Of a stretch of DNA of 10,005 bases, positions 1 to 6,079 are shown in pieces. Below the pieces are notes generated by a model. The model saw only the letters and a program-made list of their open reading frames with translations, did no database searches and was not told the origin of the DNA. Position numbers and translations under genes: made by a program. The stretch is from positions 2,625-12,629 of the forward strand of contig PLEA01000541.1 in NCBI GenBank assembly GCA_003136335.1, in the 5' to 3' direction. How positions within the stretch are numbered: position 1 is the first letter of the stretch; the number at the start of each line of letters is the position of its first letter. The stretch comes from Acidobacteriaceae bacterium. Its GTDB lineage: Bacteria > Acidobacteriota > Terriglobia > Terriglobales > SbA1.

Positions 1-84
1 GCGGTGATTGAGATGGAGCAGGCGGAGATCCTGAATGCAGACGGCCGAGAGAGAAGATTTTTCGCCGCAAAGTTTGGTTTCTGA
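1..84 (+). CDS. 3' end of an unidentified protein (partial)
   Basis: Frame 1 is open from the window edge to a TGA at 82-84, giving 27 residues that end in RRFFAAKFGF. The other two plus-strand frames hit stops within the first three codons. The early codons mostly end in G or C, as in the real genes nearby. This is too short to identify a family. An open stretch of 27 codons can occur by chance, so the support is the codon bias plus a small hairpin directly after the stop. Confidence 0.4.
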   Translation, partial: AVIEMEQAEILNADGRERRFFAAKFGF

Positions 85-101
85 CCTGAGCCTTTCTCAG
101 G
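85..101. terminator. Short hairpin between convergent genes, possible bidirectional terminator
   Basis: CCTGAG at 85-90 pairs perfectly with CTCAGG at 96-101 around a 5-nt loop. The hairpin starts right after the stop of the upstream partial frame and lies 10 bp before the stop of the convergent pilin-like gene. No T-run follows on either strand, so it is not a canonical intrinsic terminator. The position is the main argument. Confidence 0.3.
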
Positions 102-111
102 ATACACATCG

Positions 112-564
112 CTAAAGTGTAGTGCCACTTTGCAGGCACTTCGCGGGGGAACCTCCATAATCTGCCCTCACGACGCCTGACTGATCGGAGCAGTAAGCCG
201 GCATATCCGCATGCAGTGGACGGGAGGTCACCTGGAATTTGCGGCGGGCGCCAGTTGTGTCCCGCGCCGGGCAAATGAGTTCAAACGCATAGACATTCCT
301 CCGTCCGCTCTTGGCTAGTTCTTTAAGCATCTCGGATGAAGCCAAGTCTGAAATCGTGCAGGTGTAGCCGAGGTCGGGATGGGCTTCCGCGAAATGCGCT
401 TCTTCATCGACCAATGTTCGCAATGTGCCGATCGCGGAATCGACATAACCCAGCTTGATCAAGCCCCACAAGGAAGGGATGGTAATCCAGCATGACGCGG
501 CTACCACTGCGCAAACAACGGCGACGGCAGCAGTTCCAGATTTCTTCTTGCTCGACGGTCGCAT
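112..564 (-). CDS. Small membrane-anchored pilin-like protein of unknown function
   Basis: A 150-residue protein with a basic N-terminus (RPSSKKK), one hydrophobic segment at about residues 11-29, and a soluble remainder expected outside the membrane. The stretch from about 41 to 75 (SAIGTLRTLVDEEAHF, then HPDLGYTC) resembles the start of the globular part of Acidobacteriota type IV pilin-like proteins, in which a helix is followed by a P-x-G-[FY] turn. Cysteines at 69, 98, 125 and 143 could form disulfides. It lacks the usual prepilin cleavage site (G followed by FTLIE), so it is probably not processed as a normal major pilin. The start is supported by AGAGG 8 nt upstream of ATG. It lies 29 bp behind modC on the same strand and may be co-transcribed, although nothing links it to molybdate. 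The family assignment is from memory of similar sequences and is tentative. Confidence 0.72.
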   Translation of the reverse strand: MRPSSKKKSGTAAVAVVCAVVAASCWITIPSLWGLIKLGYVDSAIGTLRTLVDEEAHFAEAHPDLGYTCTISDLASSEMLKELAKSGRRNVYAFELICPARDTTGARRKFQVTSRPLHADMPAYCSDQSGVVRADYGGSPAKCLQSGTTL

Positions 565-593
565 TTACAGCACCTCTTCGAGCGGTAACCGAG

Positions 594-1787
594 CTATCGC
601 TGCATCAAATGGCACGAATGCGTTTTGATCACTAGCCACACTTCGCGGCCCGGCGCTAGTTGCAGCGAATCGCGCGCGGCCAGCGTGAGATGCACTTCCA
701 TTTCGACCCTGTACTTCACCCGCGCGCAGACGATTACGTCGCGCTGCTCGAGTGAGGTGATGCGTCCCGGAATCACGTTGCGCGCGCTCAACCCGACCGG
801 CGGCACCGTAGCCAGCAGAATGTCGCCCGCGCGGATTCCCACGCGCAGTGCCGACCCCACGCCGCCGCGCACTAGCGGAGTTTCGAGAAGCACCGGGCCG
901 CCGTCTCCAGCTATGCGGCAGGTCATGGTGCCGCGCTCCGGGTGAACGGACTCTACTACGGCGTCGAAAATATTCTCGAAGCCTACCAATTGTGCGACTG
1001 TTTCCTGCTGCGGCGCTTCGATCACTTCATGCGGAGTGCCTTGCGCGACGATGCGTCCGGCGTCGAGGACAATTACGCGCTCACCCAGCGCAAAGACTTC
1101 CTCGCGGCTGTGTGTGACATAAAGAATGGGAATGCGATGAGCCTGGTTCCACTGGCGCAGATCGTCGATGATTTTCGATTTCGTCGCCGCGTCGAGCGCG
1201 GCCAGCGGTTCATCCAAAAGCAGCACTGCGGGATCGGTCACCAGAGTTCGGGCTAACGCCGTGCGCTGGCTTTCTCCTCCGGAAATGTCACGCGGGTATC
1301 GCTGGGCGAGGTGGGCAATGCGAAATGTCTGCAGAATCGCAGATGTTCGCATTGCACGCTCGGCGAACGGCAAGTGGGCGAGGCCGTATTGGATGTTCTT
1401 CTCAACCGTTAGATGCGGGAACAGTGCGAGACTCTGAAACACGTATCCGACGCGCCGTTTCGACACAGGAAGCTCGATGTGTGGCGCGGCATCGAACAGG
1501 ACGCGGTCGCCGACGTTGATGCGCCCGGAGTCCGGCTTGGCTAAGCCTGCGACGCAATCGAGGACAGTGGTTTTGCCGGCTCCGGATGGGCCGAACAGGA
1601 TCGTGAACCCGGGCGCGGCCTGAAAGTTAATTTCTAAAACAAATTCTTGACCCGCAGAAAGGATCCGCTTCCGTAGGAAACCTTCGAGCCGTGGCCCGGC
1701 TGTCTCTTCACTGCGTTTGGCGGATGGCGAGAGTGGGGATAACGTAGCCGCGACTTCAGCCGAACCGCTCGAGCGAGATTCATTCAT
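594..1787 (-). CDS. modC: Molybdate ABC transporter ATP-binding protein ModC
   Basis: This is the cytoplasmic ATPase that powers molybdate (or tungstate) import with ModB and ModA. All ABC motifs are visible in the 397-residue product: Walker A GPSGAGKT at 66-73, Q-loop Gln118 in YVFQS, signature ISGGE at 168-172 (Ile in place of the usual Leu), Walker B VLLLDEP at 188-194 with Asp192 and Glu193, and H-loop His226. A C-terminal molybdate-binding TOBE/Mop domain occupies about 334-393 (SARNVIPGRI near its start, GREVWLVIKTHS near its end), which separates ModC from generic importer ATPases. The protein is longer than typical ModC (about 350-360 aa) because of a Ser/Ala-rich N-terminal extension of about 33 residues. 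No good ribosome site precedes the ATG, so the true start could be further in, although no internal ATG lies before the core. It follows modB after a loose 189-bp gap. Confidence 0.95.
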   Translation of the reverse strand: MNESRSSGSAEVAATLSPLSPSAKRSEETAGPRLEGFLRKRILSAGQEFVLEINFQAAPGFTILFGPSGAGKTTVLDCVAGLAKPDSGRINVGDRVLFDAAPHIELPVSKRRVGYVFQSLALFPHLTVEKNIQYGLAHLPFAERAMRTSAILQTFRIAHLAQRYPRDISGGESQRTALARTLVTDPAVLLLDEPLAALDAATKSKIIDDLRQWNQAHRIPILYVTHSREEVFALGERVIVLDAGRIVAQGTPHEVIEAPQQETVAQLVGFENIFDAVVESVHPERGTMTCRIAGDGGPVLLETPLVRGGVGSALRVGIRAGDILLATVPPVGLSARNVIPGRITSLEQRDVIVCARVKYRVEMEVHLTLAARDSLQLAPGREVWLVIKTHSCHLMQR

Positions 1788-1887
1788 CGGAGTTCATTCT
1801 AGGGAGCCGCGCCGATGTTGGCAAAGTCAGACATTAGGAATCGAGGTACGAATTCCTTGACAAGCCGCAGCCCCTCGGGAGTGAAGG

Positions 1888-1948
1888 GGATCCTTCGACT
1901 GCGTAGCTGCTTCGCTTCGCGAACCATCCACTTCGCTCATGATGACAG
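1888..1948. repeat. Degenerate interspersed repeat in the modB-modC gap
   Basis: The stretch begins GGATCCTTCGACT and ends CTTCGCTCATGATGACAG, with an internal CTTCGCTTCGC run. It resembles an element with core ATCCTTCGACTTCGCTCAGGATGA that I recall from intergenic regions of Acidobacteriota and other environmental bacteria, here interrupted by extra bases. The outer arms are only partly complementary in this copy. Only one copy is present in the window, so repeat status rests on recollection and not on internal evidence. The rest of the 189-bp gap shows no gene. Confidence 0.35.
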
Positions 1949-1976
1949 CCATGGGGTGGGCGAGCTAAATGCCAGA

Positions 1977-2657
1977 TTATTTTATAGGTCCCACGACCCA
2001 AGCCCTCCGATTGACGCTATACACGACGGCCAGCACGGCAAAGCAGAACGCGAGCAACAGCAGCGCGGTCTGATTGGCGGCGGCGTAGTCGGAGGCCTGC
2101 ACCCGGTCGAAGATATCAATGGAGACCGTGCGCGTCACGCCGGGAATGTTTCCGCCCACCATGAGCACGACCCCGAATTCTCCCATGGTATGAGCAAAAC
2201 TCAAGGCCGTGCCGGTAATCAAGCCGGGGACGGAGAGCGGCATGATCACGCGGAAAAAAGTGCGCAGCGGGGAAGCGCCCAGAGTCGCCGAAGCCGCGAT
2301 CAGCTTGCGATCTACGCCGGCGAACGACGCGGCAAAGGGCTGCACCGCAAACGGCAGACTGTAAAGGATTGAGCCAATCACCAGTCCGCTGAACGTGAAA
2401 GCCAACGTGTGGCCGGTGAGCGAGATCCACCAGCGACCCAGTGGGCTGCGCGGCCCGAGCGCTACCAGAACGTAAAACCCCAGCACCGTCGGCGGAAGCA
2501 CAATGGGCAGCGCCACCACGGCCTCGATCAAAAATTTCCAGCGCCTGTGGGAAAAGGCAATCCAGTGCGCGATCGGCAGACCCAGCACCAGCAGTATGGC
2601 CGATACCGTGATCGCCAGTTGCAGCGTCAGACAGAATGCTTGCCAGTCGATTGCCAT
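1977..2657 (-). CDS. modB: Molybdate ABC transporter permease ModB
   Basis: This is the inner-membrane channel subunit of the molybdate importer. Its 226 residues match the usual ModB length. Hydrophobic segments lie at about 10-32, 43-66, 84-108, 142-165 and 196-217, consistent with the five-helix ModB fold. The family stretch ALPIVLPPTVLGFYVL is at 49-64. The coupling (EAA) loop that contacts ModC is at about 121-140 (AASATLGASPLRTFFRVIMP), and the conserved AHTMGEFG follows at 155-162. No clear Shine-Dalgarno sequence precedes the ATG. The gene lies 98 bp after modA and 189 bp before modC, loose for a mod operon, with palindromic elements in both gaps. Confidence 0.95.
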   Translation of the reverse strand: MAIDWQAFCLTLQLAITVSAILLVLGLPIAHWIAFSHRRWKFLIEAVVALPIVLPPTVLGFYVLVALGPRSPLGRWWISLTGHTLAFTFSGLVIGSILYSLPFAVQPFAASFAGVDRKLIAASATLGASPLRTFFRVIMPLSVPGLITGTALSFAHTMGEFGVVLMVGGNIPGVTRTVSIDIFDRVQASDYAAANQTALLLLAFCFAVLAVVYSVNRRAWVVGPIK

Positions 2658-2712
2658 GGTGTTCTATGTAGCGGCGCCCGGCGGCTGTCACGGAAACGTC
2701 TGGTCCCCGCTT

Positions 2713-2758
2713 GCGAGGGCAAGATGTCCTCGCGACAGTCGGCAGGATGCCGGCGCTA
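2713..2758. repeat. Two tandem palindromic units at the modA 3' end
   Basis: Unit 1 pairs GCGAGG (2713-2718) with CCTCGC (2728-2733) around the loop GCAAGATGT. Unit 2 pairs CGGC (2740-2743) with GCCG (2749-2752) around AGGAT. The units share the layout stem, (G)CA[AG]GATG, stem, then GCG(A/C). This looks like a REP-like intergenic element of the form GGCAAGATGCC, familiar to me from Acidobacteriota and related genomes. The right end of unit 2 contains CTA at 2756-2758, which on the minus strand is the TAG stop of modA. It could attenuate transcription between modA and modB or protect the modA mRNA end; both are inference. Confidence 0.5.
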
Positions 2759-3562
2759 CTGCGGCAGCGTAAAGCCGTACTTCCGAAACAACTCGGCCGA
2801 CTCTTTCGTCTTCACGTATTCCAGAAACTGCGCTGCTTCTCTCTTATGCTGGGAGCGCGAGAGCAGGACCACTCCTTGCGCGAGCGGAGGGTAGTCCTTC
2901 TCGGAAACCTCCGAATACTTTCCTTTACCGCGCATACCTGGCGCAACCGCGTGCGCGAGTGCTACGAATCCTGCCTGTGCATTCCCTGACTCCACGAACT
3001 GGGATGCCTGCGAGATGTTCTCGCCTAATACCAGACGGTCCGCCACGCGATCATACAGTCCGGTATGCTTTAAAGCCGCAACCGCAGCCCGGCCATAGGG
3101 AGCATGCTGGGGATTGGCAATGGCAATCTTCTTCACCGAAGCATCGAGCAGAACCTGCATGCCTTGGTGCTCAATGTCGAGCGGGGAATCCGCCGGAACC
3201 CACAGCACGAGCCTTCCAACCGCGTACTGATACAAGCTTGTGCCGTCGGCTGCGCTAGCGGCAATGAGTTGGCGAGGATAATCCATATCCGCCGAGAAAA
3301 ACAGATCGAACGGAGCCCCATTCTGAATCTGCTGCGTGAGCGCCCCTGATGCTCCGAAAGAAAACTTCACTTTCACGCCAGTCTTCTTCTCGTAGCCGTC
3401 GCCGATCTCTTTCATCGCGGCGCTTAAATCGGCCGCCGCAGCCACAAACAGGTCAGGAGCGATCTTGTTTTCCTGTGCTCCGCCACAAGTCGCAGACAGA
3501 AAAATGCAGGCTGCCAGCAAAGTGCAGGAAAAAGATCTCATGTCCTCGGCAATCCGTTTCAT
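2756..3562 (-). CDS. modA: Molybdate-binding periplasmic protein ModA
   Basis: This periplasmic binding protein captures molybdate (possibly tungstate) and delivers it to ModBC. With the start at 3562 it has 268 residues. A signal peptide covers about 1-29 (hydrophobic core from CTLLAACIFL to a likely cut after GGA). The mature fold starts DLFVAAAADLSAAM, followed by FSFGASGALTQQI at 67-79 carrying the oxyanion-binding serine loop, FDLFFSAD at 85-92, IANPQHAPYGRAA at 148-160, ENISQASQFVESGNAQAGFVA at 181-201, and a C-terminus of KYGFTLPQ. The frame stays open to 3742, but the added residues look non-coding and would delay the signal peptide. The ATG at 3562 has AAGG 6 nt upstream, whereas the ATG at 3541 has only GAGG at 2 nt. 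A TACAAT hexamer about 39 bp upstream (complement of 3601-3606) could be a -10 box without an obvious -35. Confidence 0.93.
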   Translation of the reverse strand: MKRIAEDMRSFSCTLLAACIFLSATCGGAQENKIAPDLFVAAAADLSAAMKEIGDGYEKKTGVKVKFSFGASGALTQQIQNGAPFDLFFSADMDYPRQLIAASAADGTSLYQYAVGRLVLWVPADSPLDIEHQGMQVLLDASVKKIAIANPQHAPYGRAAVAALKHTGLYDRVADRLVLGENISQASQFVESGNAQAGFVALAHAVAPGMRGKGKYSEVSEKDYPPLAQGVVLLSRSQHKREAAQFLEYVKTKESAELFRKYGFTLPQ

Positions 3563-3678
3563 CTCTGCCTTCGCTCCCGCGAAACCATAACGGAAAGCAG
3601 ATTGTACAGGCCCAGAGCATTTCGTGTGCCCACCGGCGGTAGCGGAGTTTCCCAAAGTGGTCCAGTGCCGGCTCGGGA

Positions 3679-3694
3679 CAATGCTTTTGCATTG
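3679..3694. promoter_or_regulatory. Perfect inverted repeat upstream of modA, possible operator
   Basis: CAATGC at 3679-3684 and GCATTG at 3689-3694 form a perfect 6-bp inverted repeat around TTTT. It lies in the 178-bp region between the divergent modA and the pseudogene, about 117 bp upstream of the modA start. It does not look like the ModE operator (TATATA arms). A regulator site or a simple hairpin are both possible. The rest of this intergenic region shows nothing I can name. Confidence 0.25.
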
Positions 3695-3740
3695 CTTCGT
3701 CCGCGTCTCGTCCCGATACTGGCGGGTGAGCGAGATCCCC

Positions 3741-4254
3741 ATGCTAAGTTGTAATTTATCTCGCTGGTTGCGAGTGCTGGCGATCGCTCTGAGTTGCTGT
3801 TCTGCAGTTTCGATCGTGCAAGCCCAAGGCGCGAAGCAGACAGTTCCGCAAAGTCCTATTCACGATTCCGACCCCGACCACATTAAAGAGCGCAACGAAT
3901 GGTTTTTTCGCGGCCGCCTGGTTCACGGGAAACCCTCTTCCGAACTTCGCCGCCGAGCTTATCAGGCCAAGCTGCAGATGCGCGCGCGGCACGCTGCAGC
4001 CCTCGCCGCAACGGCTCGCGCCAACGGACAGGCCGCGGTCTCCTCAGGCTCAATCTCGTCAGGATCATGGACACCATTAGGTCCCATGCCCCTGGCCTCC
4101 GATGCGACCGGCAATGGTACGCAGGACTACCACCAGGTCTCTGGATGCGCGACTGCCATTGCCATCGATCCCGCCGACCCGACGGGCAATACGATCTACA
4201 TTGGCGGCGCGCGATGCCGGCCAGAGCACAGTGGTAACTCTTGTCGTAGACTAG
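3741..4254 (+). pseudogene. Truncated remnant of a large secreted BNR/beta-propeller protein
   Basis: The ATG at 3741 opens a frame with a clear signal peptide (residues 1 to about 29, WLRVLAIALSCC then ending VQAQ). Next come DPDHIKERNEWFFRGR, an Ala/Arg-rich helix, and WTPLGPMPLASDATGNG leading into VSGCATAIAIDPADPTGNT and IYIGGA. This is the usual entry into the first blade of very long extracellular BNR/sialidase-like propeller proteins in Acidobacteriota, where GGA is normally followed by a GGVWKS-type strand. Homology is lost right after GGA, at about 4211. The original frame then runs through non-protein-like sequence to a TAG at 4359-4361. In a different frame, 4210-4254 reads RDAGQSTVVTLVVD and stop, similar to the Ser/Thr/Val-rich last strand of such proteins. 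I infer an internal deletion that joined the two ends out of frame. The ATG lacks a strong ribosome site. Confidence 0.7.
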
Positions 4255-4284
4255 GCATTGCGCGCTCAGAAAGTCGTCGTGGAC

Positions 4285-4347
4285 CGTTGGTTATTCGTCG
4301 TTGGTCGCTATCAAGCATAGCTTTCGTCTCACGACGAATGGCTAACG
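4285..4347. repeat. Imperfect inverted repeat between the pseudogene and lhgO
   Basis: The left arm at 4285-4301 (CGTTGGTTATTCGTCGT) and the right arm at 4331-4347 (complement CGTTAGCCATTCGTCGT) match at 14 of 17 positions, separated by 29 nt. Flanking sequence adds more GTCGTCG and CGACGAACGAC runs. Intergenic repeats rich in CGTCGTT and ACGACGAACGAC are familiar from Acidobacteriota genomes, so this is probably a dispersed repeat copy; it could also fold into a hairpin. It stops about 24 bp before the lhgO ATG and occupies the space where that gene's promoter would be expected. Confidence 0.55.
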
Positions 4348-4371
4348 ACGAACGACATTAGTCTCAGCTCA

Positions 4372-5586
4372 ATGACCGATTCTCGCTACAACATAGTCAT
4401 CATCGGAGGGGGTGTAGTAGGGCTCGGAGTCGCGCTCGAAATTACGCGCCGCTTTCCGCATTTACGTCTCTTGCTGCTCGAAAAAGAAGACCGGGTTGCC
4501 CGTCACCAGAGCGGACACAACAGCGGCGTCATTCACTCCGGCGTTTACTACAAGACCGGTTCCATGAAGGCGCGTCTTTGCGTGAGCGGAGCCGCGGCCA
4601 TGGTCGAGTTCTGCCGCGAGCATGGGGTTGCTCACCAGGTCTGCGGGAAAGTCATTGTTGCAACTCACGTGGACGAACTCCCGCGTCTCGAAGAATTGCG
4701 CCAGCGCGGAGAAGCCAACGGCCTGGTCGGCCTGCGCTTGATCGGGCCCGAGGAGTTGCGCGAAATTGAGCCTCACGCCACGGGCCTGCAAGCCTTGGCG
4801 GTGCCCTCGACGGGAATCACCGACTACGCCAAAGTGTGCGAGAAATATGCGGAGTTGATTTCCGCAAGCGGTGGCACGGTTCTCACTTCTGCGGCCGCCG
4901 TTGGCATCCGCCGCCTGGCGAGCGAAATCGTAGTCGAAACCTCCCGAGGTGCGTTCTTCACCGATTCACTTATCAACTGCGCCGGTTTGTTCAGCGACCG
5001 CATCAGCCGGATGGCGGGCGACGATCCCGGTGTAATGATCGTCCCATTCCGCGGCGAGTATTACGATCTGGTGCCGGAGCGCGCCTCGCTGGTGCGCGCT
5101 TTAATTTATCCCGTGCCCGATCCGCGCTTTCCGTTTCTCGGAGTGCACTTCACGCGGCGCATCTCGGGCAAAGTGGACGCCGGCCCGAATGCCGTCTTCG
5201 CGCTGGCGCGGGAGGGTTACCGTCACTCCGACATTAGCGTGCGGGACATGGCTTCTTACCTGGCGTTCCCCGGTTTTTGGCGCATGGCCCGGCAGCATTG
5301 GCGGAATGGTTTCGACGAATTCCGGCGTTCGCTCTCGAAGCCGGTCTTCGTTCGCGCTTTGCAGCGTTTGCTTCCGGAAGTAAGCGAGAAGGATCTGGTT
5401 CCTGGCGACTCCGGCGTGCGCGCGCAGGCGCTTAGGCCCGACGGCGCCTTAGTGGACGATTTCCAATTCGTCCCTTCCGGCAAAGTCCTGCACGTCCTGA
5501 ACGTTCCATCGCCCGCGGCTACGGCCTCACTGGCCATCGGCAAGACCATTGTGGATACTGCGGCAGGCAGTCTTGGTCTCGCCTGA
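4372..5586 (+). CDS. lhgO: L-2-hydroxyglutarate oxidase/dehydrogenase (FAD-dependent)
   Basis: This enzyme oxidises L-2-hydroxyglutarate to 2-oxoglutarate using FAD; in E. coli the electrons go to membrane quinone. The protein has 404 residues, the normal family length. An FAD-binding Rossmann motif (IIGGGVVGLG) sits at 10-19, so the ATG at 4372 fits well. The family hallmark RHQSGHNSGVIHSGVYY is at 44-60, GKVIVAT follows at 92-98, and the second FAD-binding region near the C-terminus shows GVRAQALRPDG, LVDDF and NVPSPAATASLAIG. This is the DAO superfamily; glycerol-3-phosphate dehydrogenase is a relative, but the SGHNSGVIHSG signature favours LhgO. No Shine-Dalgarno sequence is visible before the ATG. 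The gene ends 13 bp from the convergent deaminase gene, leaving no room for a terminator between them. Confidence 0.93.
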   Translation: MTDSRYNIVIIGGGVVGLGVALEITRRFPHLRLLLLEKEDRVARHQSGHNSGVIHSGVYYKTGSMKARLCVSGAAAMVEFCREHGVAHQVCGKVIVATHVDELPRLEELRQRGEANGLVGLRLIGPEELREIEPHATGLQALAVPSTGITDYAKVCEKYAELISASGGTVLTSAAAVGIRRLASEIVVETSRGAFFTDSLINCAGLFSDRISRMAGDDPGVMIVPFRGEYYDLVPERASLVRALIYPVPDPRFPFLGVHFTRRISGKVDAGPNAVFALAREGYRHSDISVRDMASYLAFPGFWRMARQHWRNGFDEFRRSLSKPVFVRALQRLLPEVSEKDLVPGDSGVRAQALRPDGALVDDFQFVPSGKVLHVLNVPSPAATASLAIGKTIVDTAAGSLGLA

Positions 5587-5599
5587 CAAGCTCGCTATG

Positions 5600-6043
5600 T
5601 CACTTCCCAATATCCTCATTCCACAGGTCGGCATGCGCACTGATGAACTCGCGCATCATGCGAATGCATTCCGCATCGTCGAGAATCACGACGCTGGTTC
5701 CATGTTGCTGAAACAGATCTTCAGCGCCCTTGAAGTTGCGATTCTCTCCGATCACGACCCGGGAAATACGAAACAGCAGAGCCGTGCCCGTGCACATGAT
5801 GCAGGGGCTCAGAGTGCTGACCAGAGTCAACTCCGCCCAGTCTCGTCTGCGGCCCGCATTGCGCAGGCAAACTGTTTCGGCATGCGCTGTGGGATCTCCA
5901 CTCTGCACTCGCAAGTTATGTCCCCGGGCCACGATCTGCCCTTGCTGGTTGGCGAGGACCGAACCAATCGGCAAGCCTCCTTCGCGCAGTCCCTTCCTCG
6001 CCTCTTCGAGAGCCTCTTGCAATAGTTCCTGATCGTTCATCAT
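5600..6043 (-). CDS. Cytosine deaminase of the yeast Fcy1 (CDA-fold) type
   Basis: A 147-residue zinc enzyme of the cytidine deaminase fold, predicted to convert cytosine to uracil plus ammonia for pyrimidine salvage. His54 and Glu56 (HAE) plus Cys81 and Cys84 (TLSPCIMCTG) are the zinc ligands and proton shuttle. Matches to yeast cytosine deaminase extend beyond this core: EGGLPIG at 21-27, GHN at 41-43 with the substrate-contacting Asn, GENRNF at 99-104 with the Phe, and the C-terminal WNEDIG (yeast WFEDIG) with the substrate-contacting Asp. These features favour cytosine over tRNA adenosine (TadA) or guanine. It is unrelated to the amidohydrolase CodA of E. coli. GGAGG abuts the first ATG (6043), so the second ATG (6040, 3-nt spacing) may be the real start. 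It lies 36 bp behind the KimA-like gene, probably in one transcript. Confidence 0.88.
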   Translation of the reverse strand: MMNDQELLQEALEEARKGLREGGLPIGSVLANQQGQIVARGHNLRVQSGDPTAHAETVCLRNAGRRRDWAELTLVSTLSPCIMCTGTALLFRISRVVIGENRNFKGAEDLFQQHGTSVVILDDAECIRMMREFISAHADLWNEDIGK

Positions 6044-6079
6044 CCTCCGAGCCGTTGCGACAGAGCGGCAATTGTCTAA

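Noticed and set aside
1815..2372. 185-codon open frame on the plus strand opposite modB
   Set aside because: Its product is a low-complexity His/Arg/Gly-rich translation lying antisense to the clear modB gene, so it is a shadow frame.
3563..3742. Longer modA start at 3742
   Set aside because: The extra 60 residues are not protein-like and would bury the signal peptide. The ATG at 3562 has a better-placed ribosome site.
4255..4361. Continuation of the truncated propeller frame to the stop at 4359-4361 as real protein
   Set aside because: The sequence after IYIGGA is Arg/Ser-rich, loses all resemblance to the family, and translates the inverted repeat.
5587..5599. Terminator between lhgO and the convergent deaminase gene
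   Set aside because: The 13-bp gap has no hairpin or T-run; any termination must occur inside the opposing gene.
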